This document shows, in pieces, positions 10,116 to 19,909 of a stretch of 64,000 nt of DNA. This DNA is from Methylophilus aquaticus (lineage in GTDB: Bacteria; Pseudomonadota; Gammaproteobacteria; Burkholderiales; Methylophilaceae). The stretch spans positions 214,161 through 278,160 of the forward strand of contig NZ_JAVCAP010000001.1 of the NCBI RefSeq assembly GCF_030769565.1. Direction: 5' to 3'. The notes below the pieces were generated by a model that was not told the DNA's origin, searched no databases, and saw only the letters and a program-made list of their open reading frames with translations. The stretch's first letter is position 1, and every line of letters begins with the position of its first letter. Position numbers and translations under genes: made by a program.

Positions 10116-11189
10116 TTGAATTTAGGCTTTTTACAACGCAAGAAAACCAGTGCCATTGGCGTAGATGTCAGTGCGACGGCCATCAAAATGGTGGAGCTGT
10201 CGGTCAGTGGCAAGCAGCAGTTCCGGCTGGATGGCTATGCCAGTGTGGCCTTGCCCAAAGGTGCGATTACTGATGGCAATGTTAATGACCTGAATCAGGT
10301 TGCCGATGCCATGCGCGCTGCCTGGCGTTTGCTGGGATCGCGCGGGCGCGATATTGTCATGGCTCTGCCGACTTCTGCTGTCATCTCCAAACGGGTATTA
10401 ATGCCAGCGGACATGCGCGAAGAAGACATGGAGTTACAAGTAGAATCCGAGGCTAATCAGTACATCCCCTTTCCGCTGGATGAAATGAATCTGGATTTTC
10501 AGGTGCTGGGTCCTGCCGGTAAAGGGGGCGATGAGGTTGAAGTGTTGATTGCTGCGGCCAAAAAGGAACGGATTGATGACCGTGTCGCCGTTGCTGAGGT
10601 TGCTGGATTGAAAGTCGGCGTGATGGATGTCGACACCTATGCGACTGAAATGGCCTATCGCCAAATTGTGCGCCAATTACCCGAGGTGGGTAAACGCACT
10701 GTCACTATGATTTTTGATGTCGGCGCGTTCGTCACGCATGTGAATGTGATGGTGGGAGCGCATTCGGTATATACCCGTGAACAGGCGTTTGGAGGCGCCT
10801 TGCTCTCCCAGGAAATCCAGCGCCGCTTTGGCTTGTCTGCCGAAGAGAGCGAAATTGCCAAACGTCAGGGCGGGCTACCAGAGTCTTATGCACAGGAAGT
10901 CTTGCAGCCGTTTATGCAGTCACTGGCAGCCGAGGCGACGCGAGCAGTATCGTTTTTTACCAACTCTACCCAATATGCCAAGGTTGATCATTTGTTGCTG
11001 GCGGGTGGCGTAGCTTCTACGCCAGGGCTGACGGCGCTGGTGGAGGAGAAATCAGGTATTCATACTGTGTTCGCGCATCCGTTTCAGGCGATGACACTGG
11101 CTAACAAAATCAAACCATCGCAATTGATGCAAGATGCTCCCGCATTGCTGATTGCCTGTGGACTGGCCATGCGGGGAGTCGATGCATGA
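10116..11189 (+). CDS. pilM: Type IV pilus assembly ATPase-like protein PilM
   Basis: An actin-like cytoplasmic protein that binds the PilN N-terminus and forms the inner-membrane alignment complex of type IV pili. I prefer a TTG start at 10116 (357 residues, like P. aeruginosa PilM) because AAAGGG lies at 10102-10107 with 8-nt spacing; the in-frame ATG at 10077 has no ribosome site. The nucleotide-binding fold is seen in SAIGVDVSATAIKMVEL near the N-terminus and LLLAGGVASTPGL near the C-terminus. It opens the pilMNOPQ operon and overlaps pilN by 4 bp. Confidence 0.93.
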   Translation: MNLGFLQRKKTSAIGVDVSATAIKMVELSVSGKQQFRLDGYASVALPKGAITDGNVNDLNQVADAMRAAWRLLGSRGRDIVMALPTSAVISKRVLMPADMREEDMELQVESEANQYIPFPLDEMNLDFQVLGPAGKGGDEVEVLIAAAKKERIDDRVAVAEVAGLKVGVMDVDTYATEMAYRQIVRQLPEVGKRTVTMIFDVGAFVTHVNVMVGAHSVYTREQAFGGALLSQEIQRRFGLSAEESEIAKRQGGLPESYAQEVLQPFMQSLAAEATRAVSFFTNSTQYAKVDHLLLAGGVASTPGLTALVEEKSGIHTVFAHPFQAMTLANKIKPSQLMQDAPALLIACGLAMRGVDA

Positions 11190-11779
11190 TCAAGATTAAT
11201 TTACTGCCACATCGGCAGATCAGGCGTGCAGAGCGGCAACGAGAGTTTGGTTTGATGGCTGCATTGGTCGCTGTGGTGATGGCCGCCATTTTGTTTGTGA
11301 GTTGGAGTTATATCAAATCACGCATCGAAGACCAGCAAAGCCGTAATCAGCGATTACAGGATGAAATTACACGGCTGGACAGCGAAATTGTCGCTATCAC
11401 CGGCTTGAAAGACCAGATCAAGCGCGTGCTGGAGCGCAAACAAATTGTGGAAGGCTTGCAAAGCGGTCGTAATCAGGCTGTGTCAGTGCTGGATGAATTG
11501 GCGCGGCAGTTGCCTGAAGGCGTTACCTTGAAAAGCATTAAACAAAGTGGCAATGAAATTGACCTGAGAGGCGTGGCTGATACCAATGCAAGGGTGGCCA
11601 CACTGGTACATAACCTGAGTAGCTCTATGGTGATGCAGAGCCCCAATCTGGTTGAGATTAAAGCCAATAACAGCCAGCCGGAACGCAAGCAGTTCGAGTT
11701 TGTACTCAAGGTGATGTTAAAGCAGGACAAGCCGGATGAAGCGCCCGCCAGTGCGGCGGCAGCGGTTCCACAAGGATAA
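11186..11779 (+). CDS. pilN: Type IV pilus assembly protein PilN
   Basis: 197 residues. The N-terminal cytoplasmic peptide MIKINLLPHRQ carries the INLLP motif that docks into PilM. One membrane helix follows (about 25-43), then a coiled coil and a periplasmic ferredoxin-like domain that pairs with PilO. The C-terminal tail is Ala/Pro-rich. It overlaps pilM by 4 bp and lies 3 bp before pilO. Confidence 0.95.
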   Translation: MIKINLLPHRQIRRAERQREFGLMAALVAVVMAAILFVSWSYIKSRIEDQQSRNQRLQDEITRLDSEIVAITGLKDQIKRVLERKQIVEGLQSGRNQAVSVLDELARQLPEGVTLKSIKQSGNEIDLRGVADTNARVATLVHNLSSSMVMQSPNLVEIKANNSQPERKQFEFVLKVMLKQDKPDEAPASAAAAVPQG

Positions 11780-11782
11780 GCC

Positions 11783-12430
11783 ATGGCCATGCAACTTTCT
11801 GATTTTAATAATATAGATTTAAATAATGCAGGCAATTTGCCACTGCCGGTAAAGGCAGTCTTGTTGACTGTACTTGCTGCGATCTTGCTTGCCCTTGGTT
11901 ATTTCACAGTGATTAATCCTAACCTCAAGCAGTTGCGCGGCGAGAAAGAAAAAGAGCAGGGCCTGCGTGATGAGTATCTGGCCAAAAAGGTTCAGGCGAT
12001 CAAGATGGATGCCTACTCCAAGCAGGTGATCGAAATTCAACGGACATTTGGCACGCTGCTCAAGCAGTTGCCTGATAAGTCAGAGATGGATGGTTTACTC
12101 ACCGATATCAATCAGGCTGGTTTGGGGCAGGGCTTGTCCTTCGAGGCCTTTGTGCCGCAAGAAGAAGTGTATGCGGAGTTCTATGCCGAAAAGCCGATCA
12201 GCATCAAGGTGATTGGCCATTATCACGCACTTGGCACATTCGCGAGTGAGGTGGCCAAGCTATCCAGAATCGTGACTTTAAACAATGTACAAATCCAGCC
12301 TGTAGGTAAAGATGATAAAGCGCACAAAGATGCACTGGTCATGGAAGCGGTAGCCAAGACCTATCGGTATCTCGATGCTGAAGAAGTGGCTGCCCGCAAA
12401 GCGCTAGAGACAAAGGCAGGGAAGAAATGA
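11783..12430 (+). CDS. pilO: Type IV pilus inner-membrane protein PilO
   Basis: 215 residues with one transmembrane helix (about 22-44), a coiled coil (about 45-90) and a periplasmic domain containing the PilO-typical stretch around QGLSFEAFVPQEE. It forms heterodimers with PilN and contacts PilP. It overlaps pilP by 4 bp. Confidence 0.95.
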   Translation: MAMQLSDFNNIDLNNAGNLPLPVKAVLLTVLAAILLALGYFTVINPNLKQLRGEKEKEQGLRDEYLAKKVQAIKMDAYSKQVIEIQRTFGTLLKQLPDKSEMDGLLTDINQAGLGQGLSFEAFVPQEEVYAEFYAEKPISIKVIGHYHALGTFASEVAKLSRIVTLNNVQIQPVGKDDKAHKDALVMEAVAKTYRYLDAEEVAARKALETKAGKK

Positions 12431-12957
12431 TCAGGGCGAACTCAACGCTGTGGGTGTGTGTGTGTTGTCTACTTGCTGCCTGTGCAGGGCCGGAAAGCGA
12501 CGATTTGACTGCGTTTATGCAAGAAACCAGCAGTCACTTGCCAGTCAATATTGAGCCGTTACCACAAGTACAGGCGTTTGTTTCCAAGCCTTATAACGCT
12601 GACGGTGCGTTACATGATCCATTTGTGCCACGAAAAGCAGAAGCGCAAAACTTGAACCAGCCAGACCTGAAACGCCCTCGGGAACCTTTAGAGGCCTATC
12701 CGCTGGAAGGACTCAAGTTTGTTGGAGTCGTTAGCCGACAACACAAAACTTACGCCACCATACAGACGCCGGACAATATGATTTATCAGGTAAAACAAGG
12801 TAATTACATTGGTGAAAAGCTGGGCTTAATTACCGCCTTGGCTGAGAACAAACAAACGTTGAAGTATGAAATGACAGTCAAAGAAACGGTACAAGATGCC
12901 ACCACTGGCGAGTGGACGGACCAAATGACCACGTTGGAATTGCAGGGTAATCAATGA
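12427..12957 (+). CDS. pilP: Type IV pilus lipoprotein PilP
   Basis: 176 residues. The signal peptide ends in a lipobox, LLAAC, so the protein should be an inner-membrane-anchored periplasmic lipoprotein. The C-terminal beta-domain (LEGLKFVGVV...QGNYIGEKLG) is the PilP fold that links the PilN/PilO frame to the secretin PilQ. The stop overlaps the pilQ start (ATGATGA). Confidence 0.95.
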   Translation: MIRANSTLWVCVCCLLAACAGPESDDLTAFMQETSSHLPVNIEPLPQVQAFVSKPYNADGALHDPFVPRKAEAQNLNQPDLKRPREPLEAYPLEGLKFVGVVSRQHKTYATIQTPDNMIYQVKQGNYIGEKLGLITALAENKQTLKYEMTVKETVQDATTGEWTDQMTTLELQGNQ

Positions 12958-15179
12958 TGAAAAAATTTTATTACATGGGTGTGTGGGTGACTCTGTGGTT
13001 GGGATGCATGGCAATGCATGTTTCAGTGCAAGCCGCCGAGGATGCGGTGAGTACGCATCAGTTGCAAACGGTCGATGTCACTTCTTTACCGGGCGGCCGC
13101 CTGAATGTGCAGATACAGCTAAATGAGGCACTGCCAGTGGTGCCTACCAGTTTTATTTTAAGTAATCCTCCGCGGATTGTGTTTGATATCCCGCATACGC
13201 ACAATGCCACCGGAAAAAACATAGTGATGGTGAATCAAGGTGTGTTGAAGTCATTGCAAATTGCACAGGCCAATGATCGAAGCCGTGTGGTGCTCAACCT
13301 GACCAAGCCTGTCGCCCATCAGTTGCAACTTCAGCATAATGCCGTGGTGGTGGCACTGGCTCAGGAGTCAGCCGAAACAGCCACTTTGCCAACACCCGCC
13401 AAGCGCTTTGCGGATGCCGAAGTGCTCAATCAGCACCGTATTCAGAAAATTGATTTTGTCCGCGGTAAAAATGGCGAAGGCCGTATTCTGGTCGAATTAT
13501 CAGACAATAATGTGGGTGTGAACGTCAAAAATGCTGGCAAAGCTGTGGTGATTGATTTTGCCAATACCGACCTGCCTGAACATTTGCAACGTCGATTGAA
13601 TGTGATTAACTTCAATACTCCGGTGATGTATGTTGACGCAATACGCCGCAATCAGCAGGCGCAGATTGTGATCGAACCAGACGGCGATTGGGAGCAGTCT
13701 GCCTATCAGATGGATAAAAAGCTGGTGGTGGATATCCGTCCGCTGGTCAAAGACCCGAACAAGCTGATTCAGGGCTCCAGACAAGGCTATGCTGGTGAAA
13801 AGCTGTCTTTGAACTTTCAGCGTGTAGATGTGAGGGATGTATTGAAAGTGATTGCTGACTTTACAGGTAAAAATATCGTGGTCAGTGACACTGTTTCAGG
13901 CACGGTGACCATTGGCCTGAAAGATGTGCCATGGGATCAGGCGCTGGATGTCATCATGAAGAGCAAAGGCCTGGATATGCGTGTCAATGGCAGCGTCATC
14001 TCGGTGGCCCCTGCCGAAGAGTTTGCAGCCAAGGAAAAAGCGCAACTGACTGCCGAAGCCGAGCGCGAAACGCTGGAAAGCTTGCGCACGGAAGTGTTTT
14101 CATTGCGCTATCAAAAAGCAGCCGATTTCCGCAATATGTTATTGGGTGGCGGTCCTGGCATGGGCGGCAGCAGTGGTAGCACGGCCTCTTCCTCCGCCTC
14201 GTCTTCTAACCGACTCAACCGTATTTTGTCGCCACGCGGGAGCGTTACCTATGATGCGCGTACCAATACTATTTTTGTGCAGGATACGCCCAGAAAGCTC
14301 GAAGAAATCCAGTCTATTATCAACAAGGTGGATGTGGCGGTGAAGCAGGTGATGATTGAATCACGCATGGTGATTGCTTCGAATACCTTCTCCAAGGCAT
14401 TGGGTGCGCGCTTTGGCATCACGCAAACCGGCACACCTGGCACCAATACCAACCTGACCGTCAGCGGTAGCCTGGGTAACCGGTTTACCCAGATTTCTGC
14501 CACCGGCGTAGCCACACAGGGCACACACAACGGCAGTATTCAAACCGCGACCAATGGCGGCAGCATTCTCACCAGTTCAGATGGTCAGCCGGATTTGATG
14601 TCCAATCTGCCAGTGACCAATGCCTTTGGCAGTGTGGCGCTGAGTTTGCTTAAACTGTCGGCTAATGCTTTGCTCAATCTGGAATTGTCTGCACTCGAAG
14701 CGGATGCGCGCGGTAAAGTGATTTCCAGTCCACGGGTGACCACGGCCAACCAGCAAAAGGCCCGTATTGCCCAAGGGGTGGAAATTCCGTATCAGTCTGC
14801 CACCAGCAGCGGTGCGACGGCGGTGAGCTATAAAAAGGCCGAGTTAAGCCTCGAAGTCACTCCGCAGATTACGCCCGACCAGAAAATTATTATGGATCTG
14901 GATGTGCGTAAAGACAGCAAAGGGGAGGAAACTTCGGGCGGGGTCGCGATTAACACGCAAAACGTGCAAACACAGGTGCTGGTCGGCAACGGTGAAACTG
15001 TCGTGCTCGGCGGGATTTATGAGCAGGTGTCGCGCAAGTCCACCGATAAAGTGCCATTTTTCGGTGATCTGCCTGTCGTGGGCTACGCTTTCAAACGTAA
15101 CACCAAGCAGGAAGACAAAACCGAGTTGCTAATTTTTATCACGCCTAAAATTATGGATGAGAGCCTGAATTTGAATTAA
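12954..15179 (+). CDS. pilQ: Type IV pilus secretin PilQ
   Basis: 741 residues. After the signal peptide come two AMIN domains (about 35-255, peptidoglycan binding), a secretin/TonB short N-terminal (STN) domain around FQRVDVRDVLKVIADFTGKN, an N1 domain, a Ser/Gly-rich linker (SSGSTASSSASSSNR) and the C-terminal secretin barrel with VPFFGDLPVVGYAFK. It forms the outer-membrane pore through which the pilus passes. A second in-frame ATG at 12957 is equally plausible. It is the last gene of pilMNOPQ; a terminator hairpin follows at 15234-15260. Confidence 0.96.
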   Translation: MMKKFYYMGVWVTLWLGCMAMHVSVQAAEDAVSTHQLQTVDVTSLPGGRLNVQIQLNEALPVVPTSFILSNPPRIVFDIPHTHNATGKNIVMVNQGVLKSLQIAQANDRSRVVLNLTKPVAHQLQLQHNAVVVALAQESAETATLPTPAKRFADAEVLNQHRIQKIDFVRGKNGEGRILVELSDNNVGVNVKNAGKAVVIDFANTDLPEHLQRRLNVINFNTPVMYVDAIRRNQQAQIVIEPDGDWEQSAYQMDKKLVVDIRPLVKDPNKLIQGSRQGYAGEKLSLNFQRVDVRDVLKVIADFTGKNIVVSDTVSGTVTIGLKDVPWDQALDVIMKSKGLDMRVNGSVISVAPAEEFAAKEKAQLTAEAERETLESLRTEVFSLRYQKAADFRNMLLGGGPGMGGSSGSTASSSASSSNRLNRILSPRGSVTYDARTNTIFVQDTPRKLEEIQSIINKVDVAVKQVMIESRMVIASNTFSKALGARFGITQTGTPGTNTNLTVSGSLGNRFTQISATGVATQGTHNGSIQTATNGGSILTSSDGQPDLMSNLPVTNAFGSVALSLLKLSANALLNLELSALEADARGKVISSPRVTTANQQKARIAQGVEIPYQSATSSGATAVSYKKAELSLEVTPQITPDQKIIMDLDVRKDSKGEETSGGVAINTQNVQTQVLVGNGETVVLGGIYEQVSRKSTDKVPFFGDLPVVGYAFKRNTKQEDKTELLIFITPKIMDESLNLN

Positions 15180-15233
15180 TCAGGGGTGCAACCGTGTGTG
15201 CTTACTGACAGCACGCGGCCTTTGACTTAAAAT

Positions 15234-15260
15234 GCCCAACTTGATCGGTTGGGCTTTTTT
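15234..15260 (+). terminator. Terminator-like hairpin abutting the aroK start codon
   Basis: Perfect 7-bp arms GCCCAAC (15234-15240) and GTTGGGC (15248-15254) are followed by six T (15255-15260). The next base is the A of the aroK ATG. It has the form of the pilQ intrinsic terminator, but it occupies the place where aroK should have its ribosome-binding site. Confidence 0.7.
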
Positions 15261-15803
15261 ATGGGCGAACACATACCAAGCAATATTTTTCTGATTGGAT
15301 TGATGGGGGCGGGTAAAACCACCGTCGGCAAAGTGATTGCCAAAAATCTGGGAAAAACGTTCTATGACACCGATCAGGTGATTGAGCAGCGTACGGGTGT
15401 CAAAATCCCGACCATTTTTGAACTGGAAGGCGAGTCAGGGTTTCGCAAACGTGAAACTGCCATGCTGGAAGAGTTGTCTGAACAACAAAATATTGTGCTG
15501 GCCACTGGTGGTGGTGCCATTATTGCCCCGGAAAACCGGGCCATCCTCAAGCAGTATGGCTACGTGATTTACTTGCGCGCCAATGTCAATGAGCTGTATC
15601 TGCGTACGCGTAACGATAAAAATCGCCCCTTGCTGCAAAATGTGGATGTTAAAGCCAAACTTGAGCAGCTGTTTCACGCACGTAACCCTTTGTATACCGA
15701 AACCGCAGATTTGATTGTCGATACCGGCCATCAGCCGGTGACCGTGATTATCCATAAAATTGAATCCGCATTGAACGCGCTGGAGCCCTCATGCAAACCT
15801 TGA
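15261..15803 (+). CDS. aroK: Shikimate kinase
   Basis: 180 residues, normal length for AroK, which phosphorylates shikimate in the chorismate pathway. The P-loop is [12 protein letters not shown]; shikimate- and lid-region motifs include FRKRETAML and ATGGGAI. I chose ATG 15261; an in-frame TTG at 15249 would only add MGFF and lies inside the terminator stem. No Shine-Dalgarno can exist upstream because the hairpin T-tract touches the ATG. The end overlaps aroB by 13 bp, the common aroK-aroB pairing. Confidence 0.95.
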   Translation: MGEHIPSNIFLIGLMGAGKTTVGKVIAKNLGKTFYDTDQVIEQRTGVKIPTIFELEGESGFRKRETAMLEELSEQQNIVLATGGGAIIAPENRAILKQYGYVIYLRANVNELYLRTRNDKNRPLLQNVDVKAKLEQLFHARNPLYTETADLIVDTGHQPVTVIIHKIESALNALEPSCKP

Positions 15804-16870
15804 CCGTCAGCCTGGCTGATCGCAGTTACCCCATCCATATTGGCAGTGGCCTGTTGGGCCAGGCTGATTTGATATTGCCACACCTCAAACGCAAACAAGT
15901 CGCGATTGTCAGCAATACCACTGTTGCCCCTCTTTATATGCAGGCCGTGGCCCAGCCACTGCGCGAGGCCGGCGTCAGTGTTATTGAGATTATTCTGCCT
16001 GATGGCGAAGCCTATAAAAATAACGCAACCCTGCAAATTATTTATGACCATTTACTGCAACAACGCTGCGAGCGCAATACCACGCTGATTGCACTCGGTG
16101 GTGGCGTCATTGGCGACCTCACCGGCTATGCCGCCGCCACCTATTTGCGCGGTGTGCCGTTTATTCAAGTCCCCACCACCCTGTTGTCGCAGGTTGATTC
16201 CAGCGTCGGCGGTAAAACCGGCATCAATCACCCGCTGGGCAAAAACATGATAGGCGCCTTTTATCAGCCCAAGCTGGTACTGGCAGACATCGAAACGCTC
16301 AACACCCTGCCGCAACGCGAACTGTCGGCCGGTATCGCTGAAGTGATTAAATACGGCCTGATCCGCGATGCTGATTTTTTTGACTGGCTGGAAACCAATA
16401 TGCCGGCACTGATGGCCGTAGACCCGGCAGTCACCAGTTATGCCATTTATCGCTCTTGCCAGAACAAGGCCGAAGTTGTTGCCGCGGATGAGCATGAGCA
16501 AGGTGAGCGTGCCTTACTCAACCTCGGTCATACCTTTGGCCATGCCATTGAAAATGCCATGGGTTATGGCGTCTGGCTGCATGGTGAGGCGGTGGCGACC
16601 GGCACCATGATGGCCGCCGATTTGTCGCAACGCATGGGCTGGCTGGATGCCGCGCAAGTGGCCCGTATCCAAACCATCATGCAAGCTGCCAAATTGCCTA
16701 TTACACCGCCAGACCTCGGTGCAGACGAATATCTACGCCTGATGCAACTGGACAAGAAAGTGGCCGATGGCCGCATTCGGCTTATTTTGCAACAAGCGAT
16801 AGGCAAGGCCATTATCACCGCCGATTACGATGCCGAAAAGCTCAAACAAACCCTCTCACTCACGACCTAA
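15791..16870 (+). CDS. aroB: 3-dehydroquinate synthase
   Basis: 359 residues. It converts DAHP to 3-dehydroquinate, an NAD- and metal-dependent step of the shikimate pathway. NAD/substrate motifs include PDGEAYKN and [20 protein letters not shown]. Metal ligands are expected in the E-x-I-K-Y-G region ([12 protein letters not shown]) and in the [12 protein letters not shown] and WLHGEAV histidine motifs. It overlaps aroK and is followed 12 bp later by dgt. Confidence 0.97.
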   Translation: MQTLTVSLADRSYPIHIGSGLLGQADLILPHLKRKQVAIVSNTTVAPLYMQAVAQPLREAGVSVIEIILPDGEAYKNNATLQIIYDHLLQQRCERNTTLIALGGGVIGDLTGYAAATYLRGVPFIQVPTTLLSQVDSSVGGKTGINHPLGKNMIGAFYQPKLVLADIETLNTLPQRELSAGIAEVIKYGLIRDADFFDWLETNMPALMAVDPAVTSYAIYRSCQNKAEVVAADEHEQGERALLNLGHTFGHAIENAMGYGVWLHGEAVATGTMMAADLSQRMGWLDAAQVARIQTIMQAAKLPITPPDLGADEYLRLMQLDKKVADGRIRLILQQAIGKAIITADYDAEKLKQTLSLTT

Positions 16871-16882
16871 ACGAGACACACG

Positions 16883-18004
16883 ATGACCCTAGCCAGCTTT
16901 GCCGCACACCCAGAACAAACGCGTGGCCGCAGCGTCATCGAGCAGGAGTCCCCCACGCGCAATGTGTTCCAGCGTGACCGCGACCGTATTATTCACTCCA
17001 CCGCTTTTCGTCGGCTGGAATACAAAACCCAGGTCTTCGTCAACCACGAAGGAGATCTGTTTCGTACCCGCCTCACGCATAGCATCGAAGTCGCCCAGCT
17101 GACACGCGGTATCGCCCGAACCCTGGGCTTGCATGAAGATCTGGCCGAAGCCATTGCGCTGGCGCACGACCTCGGCCATACCCCGTTCGGCCATGCCGGA
17201 CAGGATGCACTTAACCACTGCATGAAAGACTATGGTGGCTTTGAGCACAACCTGCAGTCCCTACGCGTAGTCGATGTGCTGGAAAACCGCTATGCCAGTT
17301 TTGATGGTCTCAACCTGACGTTTGAAGTGCGGGAAGGTATCCTCAAACACTGCTCACGCAAAAATGCCGAGCTACTGGGCGAGGTGGGCGAGCGTTTCTT
17401 ACGCAAGGAATCCCCCAGCCTCGAAGCGCAGATTACCAATTTTGCAGACGAAATTGCCTATAACAACCATGATGTGGATGACGGCCTGCGCTCTGGCCTG
17501 ATCACCATCCAGCAATTGTCTGGCATTCAGCTGTTTGCCGAAAATATGGCAGAAGTCAAAAAGCTGTATGGCGAGATTGAAGAGAAACGCCTGATTCATG
17601 AAACCATACGCCGCATGATTAATGTGCTGGTGATCGATTTATGCGAGCAAAGCCAGCAAGCGATTGCCAAGGTGCATCCTGCGAGTATTGACGATGTACG
17701 CAAAGCACCTTACCTGGTTGGTTTTAGCCAGGCCATTGCCGACAAAAATCTCGAACTCAAGCAGTTTTTGCGTAAGCACCTCTACCAGCACTACAAGGTT
17801 AACCGTATGAGTGCCAAGGCCAGCCGCATTATCGAAGAATTGTTTAATGCCTTTATGCAATCCCCCAAGTTGATGCCGGACGAGCATCAACTTGCGGCTA
17901 AACAAGATCAGGCGAGGGCGGTTGCGGATTATATTGCGGGCATGACGGACCGCTATGCGATACGTGAGCATAAACGGTTGTTTGCGGTGGAAGATAGCTG
18001 GTAG
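16883..18004 (+). CDS. dgt: dGTPase-like HD-domain triphosphohydrolase
   Basis: 373 residues. The HD-domain metal site is clear: [12 protein letters not shown], then [14 protein letters not shown], then the [15 protein letters not shown] helix with the distal Asp. [10 protein letters not shown] is the family nucleotide-binding signature. It hydrolyses dNTPs to deoxynucleosides and triphosphate; specificity for dGTP in this subfamily is not proven. It forms the aroK-aroB-dgt run common in betaproteobacteria. Confidence 0.92.
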   Translation: MTLASFAAHPEQTRGRSVIEQESPTRNVFQRDRDRIIHSTAFRRLEYKTQVFVNHEGDLFRTRLTHSIEVAQLTRGIARTLGLHEDLAEAIALAHDLGHTPFGHAGQDALNHCMKDYGGFEHNLQSLRVVDVLENRYASFDGLNLTFEVREGILKHCSRKNAELLGEVGERFLRKESPSLEAQITNFADEIAYNNHDVDDGLRSGLITIQQLSGIQLFAENMAEVKKLYGEIEEKRLIHETIRRMINVLVIDLCEQSQQAIAKVHPASIDDVRKAPYLVGFSQAIADKNLELKQFLRKHLYQHYKVNRMSAKASRIIEELFNAFMQSPKLMPDEHQLAAKQDQARAVADYIAGMTDRYAIREHKRLFAVEDSW

Positions 18005-18061
18005 GCGCCCGATGTAGATGTTTTGCAAAGTGCCATTTGTTTAAAATGAAGGAAATACTTA

Positions 18062-18355
18062 ATGTCTCTTGAAGAAAAGCAAAATGAGTCTATTTCCAAA
18101 AGTTTGGCGAGAACTCAAGAACAAAAATCAGCACCATTAGATTTTTTTCGAGTTGTAAAATTTTTTGGGTGTATTTTTGTATCTCTTTCATTTGTTATTG
18201 CTATCTTCACAAAAGGTCTTTTTGTACTTAGTAAAAAAGGCTTTTCTATTGTTTCTGTTGAGGAATCTCCTCAATTATTCTGGTTTTTCTTTGTGCTTTA
18301 TGGATGGTTAACAATTGCAGTTGTCCATAGCTTATGGAGAAGATTTATAAGATAG
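18062..18355 (+). CDS. Small AT-rich membrane protein of unknown function
   Basis: 97 residues with two hydrophobic helices (about residues 33-58 and 74-93) and a charged, Gln/Lys/Ser-rich N-terminus. A GAAGGAAA ribosome-like sequence precedes the ATG by about 8 nt. Base composition is much richer in A/T than dgt or the pil genes, which suggests recent acquisition. No family recognised. Confidence 0.55.
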   Translation: MSLEEKQNESISKSLARTQEQKSAPLDFFRVVKFFGCIFVSLSFVIAIFTKGLFVLSKKGFSIVSVEESPQLFWFFFVLYGWLTIAVVHSLWRRFIR

Positions 18356-18389
18356 TATGGGGTGTTAGTGGTTGTTTGTCAGGTTTCAT

Positions 18390-19006
18390 TTCGCCTTTAG
18401 GCGAGTAACTTTTCTTTGCTTGCACAAAGAACAAGTCACCAAAAGAAAGTGCACCCCAGCTTCCGCTTTATCCGTGCGCTACTCGGCTTGTCGGGCGTCC
18501 ATCGAAACTCAACCTGGCAGCTCACACAATACGTGAGCTGCTGCGGGATTCGGTCAGCCGATGGCCGAAAACTCCCGACAACCCTGCGTTGCTCGGCGCG
18601 GCAGATGGGGGCCCCGAACACCAAAGAGCGCGTATCAATTTAGGTTTTTAAAAGCAGCCTATCAATTTATTTGGTTGTTATTTATTTGAATCAAGCCTTT
18701 CAGCCTCTGTTTCTCTCCCTCTCCTAGCAGGAGAGGGCCGGGGTGAGGTGGAGGGGCCCCATCTGCCGCGCCGAGTAGCGCAGGCAAAATAAGATGAAGC
18801 GAGCGGTTGTCTGAATCCCGCAGTGGACTGCGAATTGTGCAGGCCGCTAGGATGAGTTTCGCGAGCGCTTGACTATAAGTCCGGCAAAGCAACGGACGAA
18901 AGTCCTAAGCCGAGCAACGAAGGAAACAAGCGGAAGCTGGGGTGCACTTTCTTTTGGTGACTTTATCTTTATGCAAGCAAAGAAAAGTTACTCGCCTAAA
19001 GGCGAA
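18390..19006. repeat. 617-bp nested inverted-repeat element
   Basis: The outer arms, 18390-18468 and 18928-19006, are 79 bp and match in inverted orientation at about 76 positions. Inside them lie further inverted pairs: CTGCGGGATTC (18541-18551) with GAATCCCGCAG (18813-18823), and a pair of about 30 bp around 18586-18615 and 18753-18782 that includes ATCTGCCGCGCCGAG. Near the middle is a smaller hairpin, CCCTCTCC / GGAGAGGG (about 18718-18738), of a type common in proteobacterial intergenic repeats. No transposase is present. It fills most of the 750-bp gene-free stretch 18356-19106; nothing else was seen there. Confidence 0.75.
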
Positions 19007-19106
19007 AAGAAACCCGACCTACTACTCACAAAGACACACAAAAGCCAACCTCAATCCAAAGTTTGCAAAGGGTTTTCATCTACTTGCCCGCAGACTGCCA
19101 TCCTGT

Positions 19107-19727
19107 TTACAGCCCCAAATGCGCACGTAACACTTTCACCACACCAGCCCCTGCTGCACTGGCCGCACTTTCTGCAAACTTTTTCGCAGCCGATTTAAAG
19201 GCAGCGACTCTTTCCTGAGCTGTCTTTTTCTTTTTAGCAACATCATAGCTTTGTTGAAAAAGCTCGAGCTCGTCTTTGTCAAACACGCTGCCCAATACTG
19301 CAAACAGCCCGCTGGCGCTGACCTTCACAATCTCGGTATTAAACGAGTAATCGAAAATCTGTTGATGTATTTTGAGTTGACCCTGCAACCAGTGTTTGGC
19401 GAGCACATCTTCAATGATCAGGCAGACTTTCTCGCCGTCTGCCTCCAAGCTGGCCTTGCTGAGCGCTGCCAACAGCCTGCCCATGGCCTGGTCTTCCGGG
19501 CGTCCGCCAAATTTTAATGCTGCCTCATAGCGCAGTTTTTTGATTTTTGCGACCGGGGTTTTCAGGCGCTCGCTCACCGTTTGGTTACTGTAATTCGCCA
19601 GTGGGCTGCCCTCCAGTCCATAGGTGTCCAGCAAGTGCATGACAAGGGCATCAATGTCTGACTTGGGCATGGAGCCGAGGCCGAATTTTAAATAATTACT
19701 CAGAAACTCCTGCTCAAAAGTGTTCAT
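19107..19727 (-). CDS. Conserved protein of unknown function
   Basis: 206 residues, soluble and mainly helical, with no signal peptide. The N-terminal 60 residues (MNTFEQEFLSNYLKFGL...) lead into SERLKTPVAKIKKLRYEA, which looks like a helix-turn-helix-like or DNA/protein-contact segment. The C-terminus is a Lys/Ala-rich amphipathic helix. Family not recognised, function unknown. Codon use resembles the host. It is divergent from the nickel receptor gene, with a 16-bp tandem repeat in between. Confidence 0.6.
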   Translation of the reverse strand: MNTFEQEFLSNYLKFGLGSMPKSDIDALVMHLLDTYGLEGSPLANYSNQTVSERLKTPVAKIKKLRYEAALKFGGRPEDQAMGRLLAALSKASLEADGEKVCLIIEDVLAKHWLQGQLKIHQQIFDYSFNTEIVKVSASGLFAVLGSVFDKDELELFQQSYDVAKKKKTAQERVAAFKSAAKKFAESAASAAGAGVVKVLRAHLGL

Positions 19728-19771
19728 GCGCGCGGTCCAGTTCGGTTAACAAATAGAGGGGTGGGCTTATC

Positions 19772-19803
19772 CTAGCGATCGTTTATCTTAGCGAGCGTTT
19801 ATC
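19772..19803. repeat. Two adjacent 16-bp direct repeats
   Basis: CTAGCGATCGTTTATC (19772-19787) and TTAGCGAGCGTTTATC (19788-19803) match at 14 of 16 positions with no gap. They lie between the divergent 19107-19727 and 19952-22021 genes, so they could be tandem operator sites. Confidence 0.6.
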
Positions 19804-19909
19804 CAGGGGTCAACGCTATTGCAAGGGGTGCTGGCGTTCAATATTTCATGTATTACTTTGCGTTATATTACTTATTCACCCTTGCCCGCAATTTCAGGAT
19901 AATCCATTT

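Noticed and set aside
18869..19198. Open frames in the inverted-repeat element
   Set aside because: The predicted peptides are Lys/Ser-rich translations of the repeat arm, have no ribosome site and occur in both arms by symmetry.
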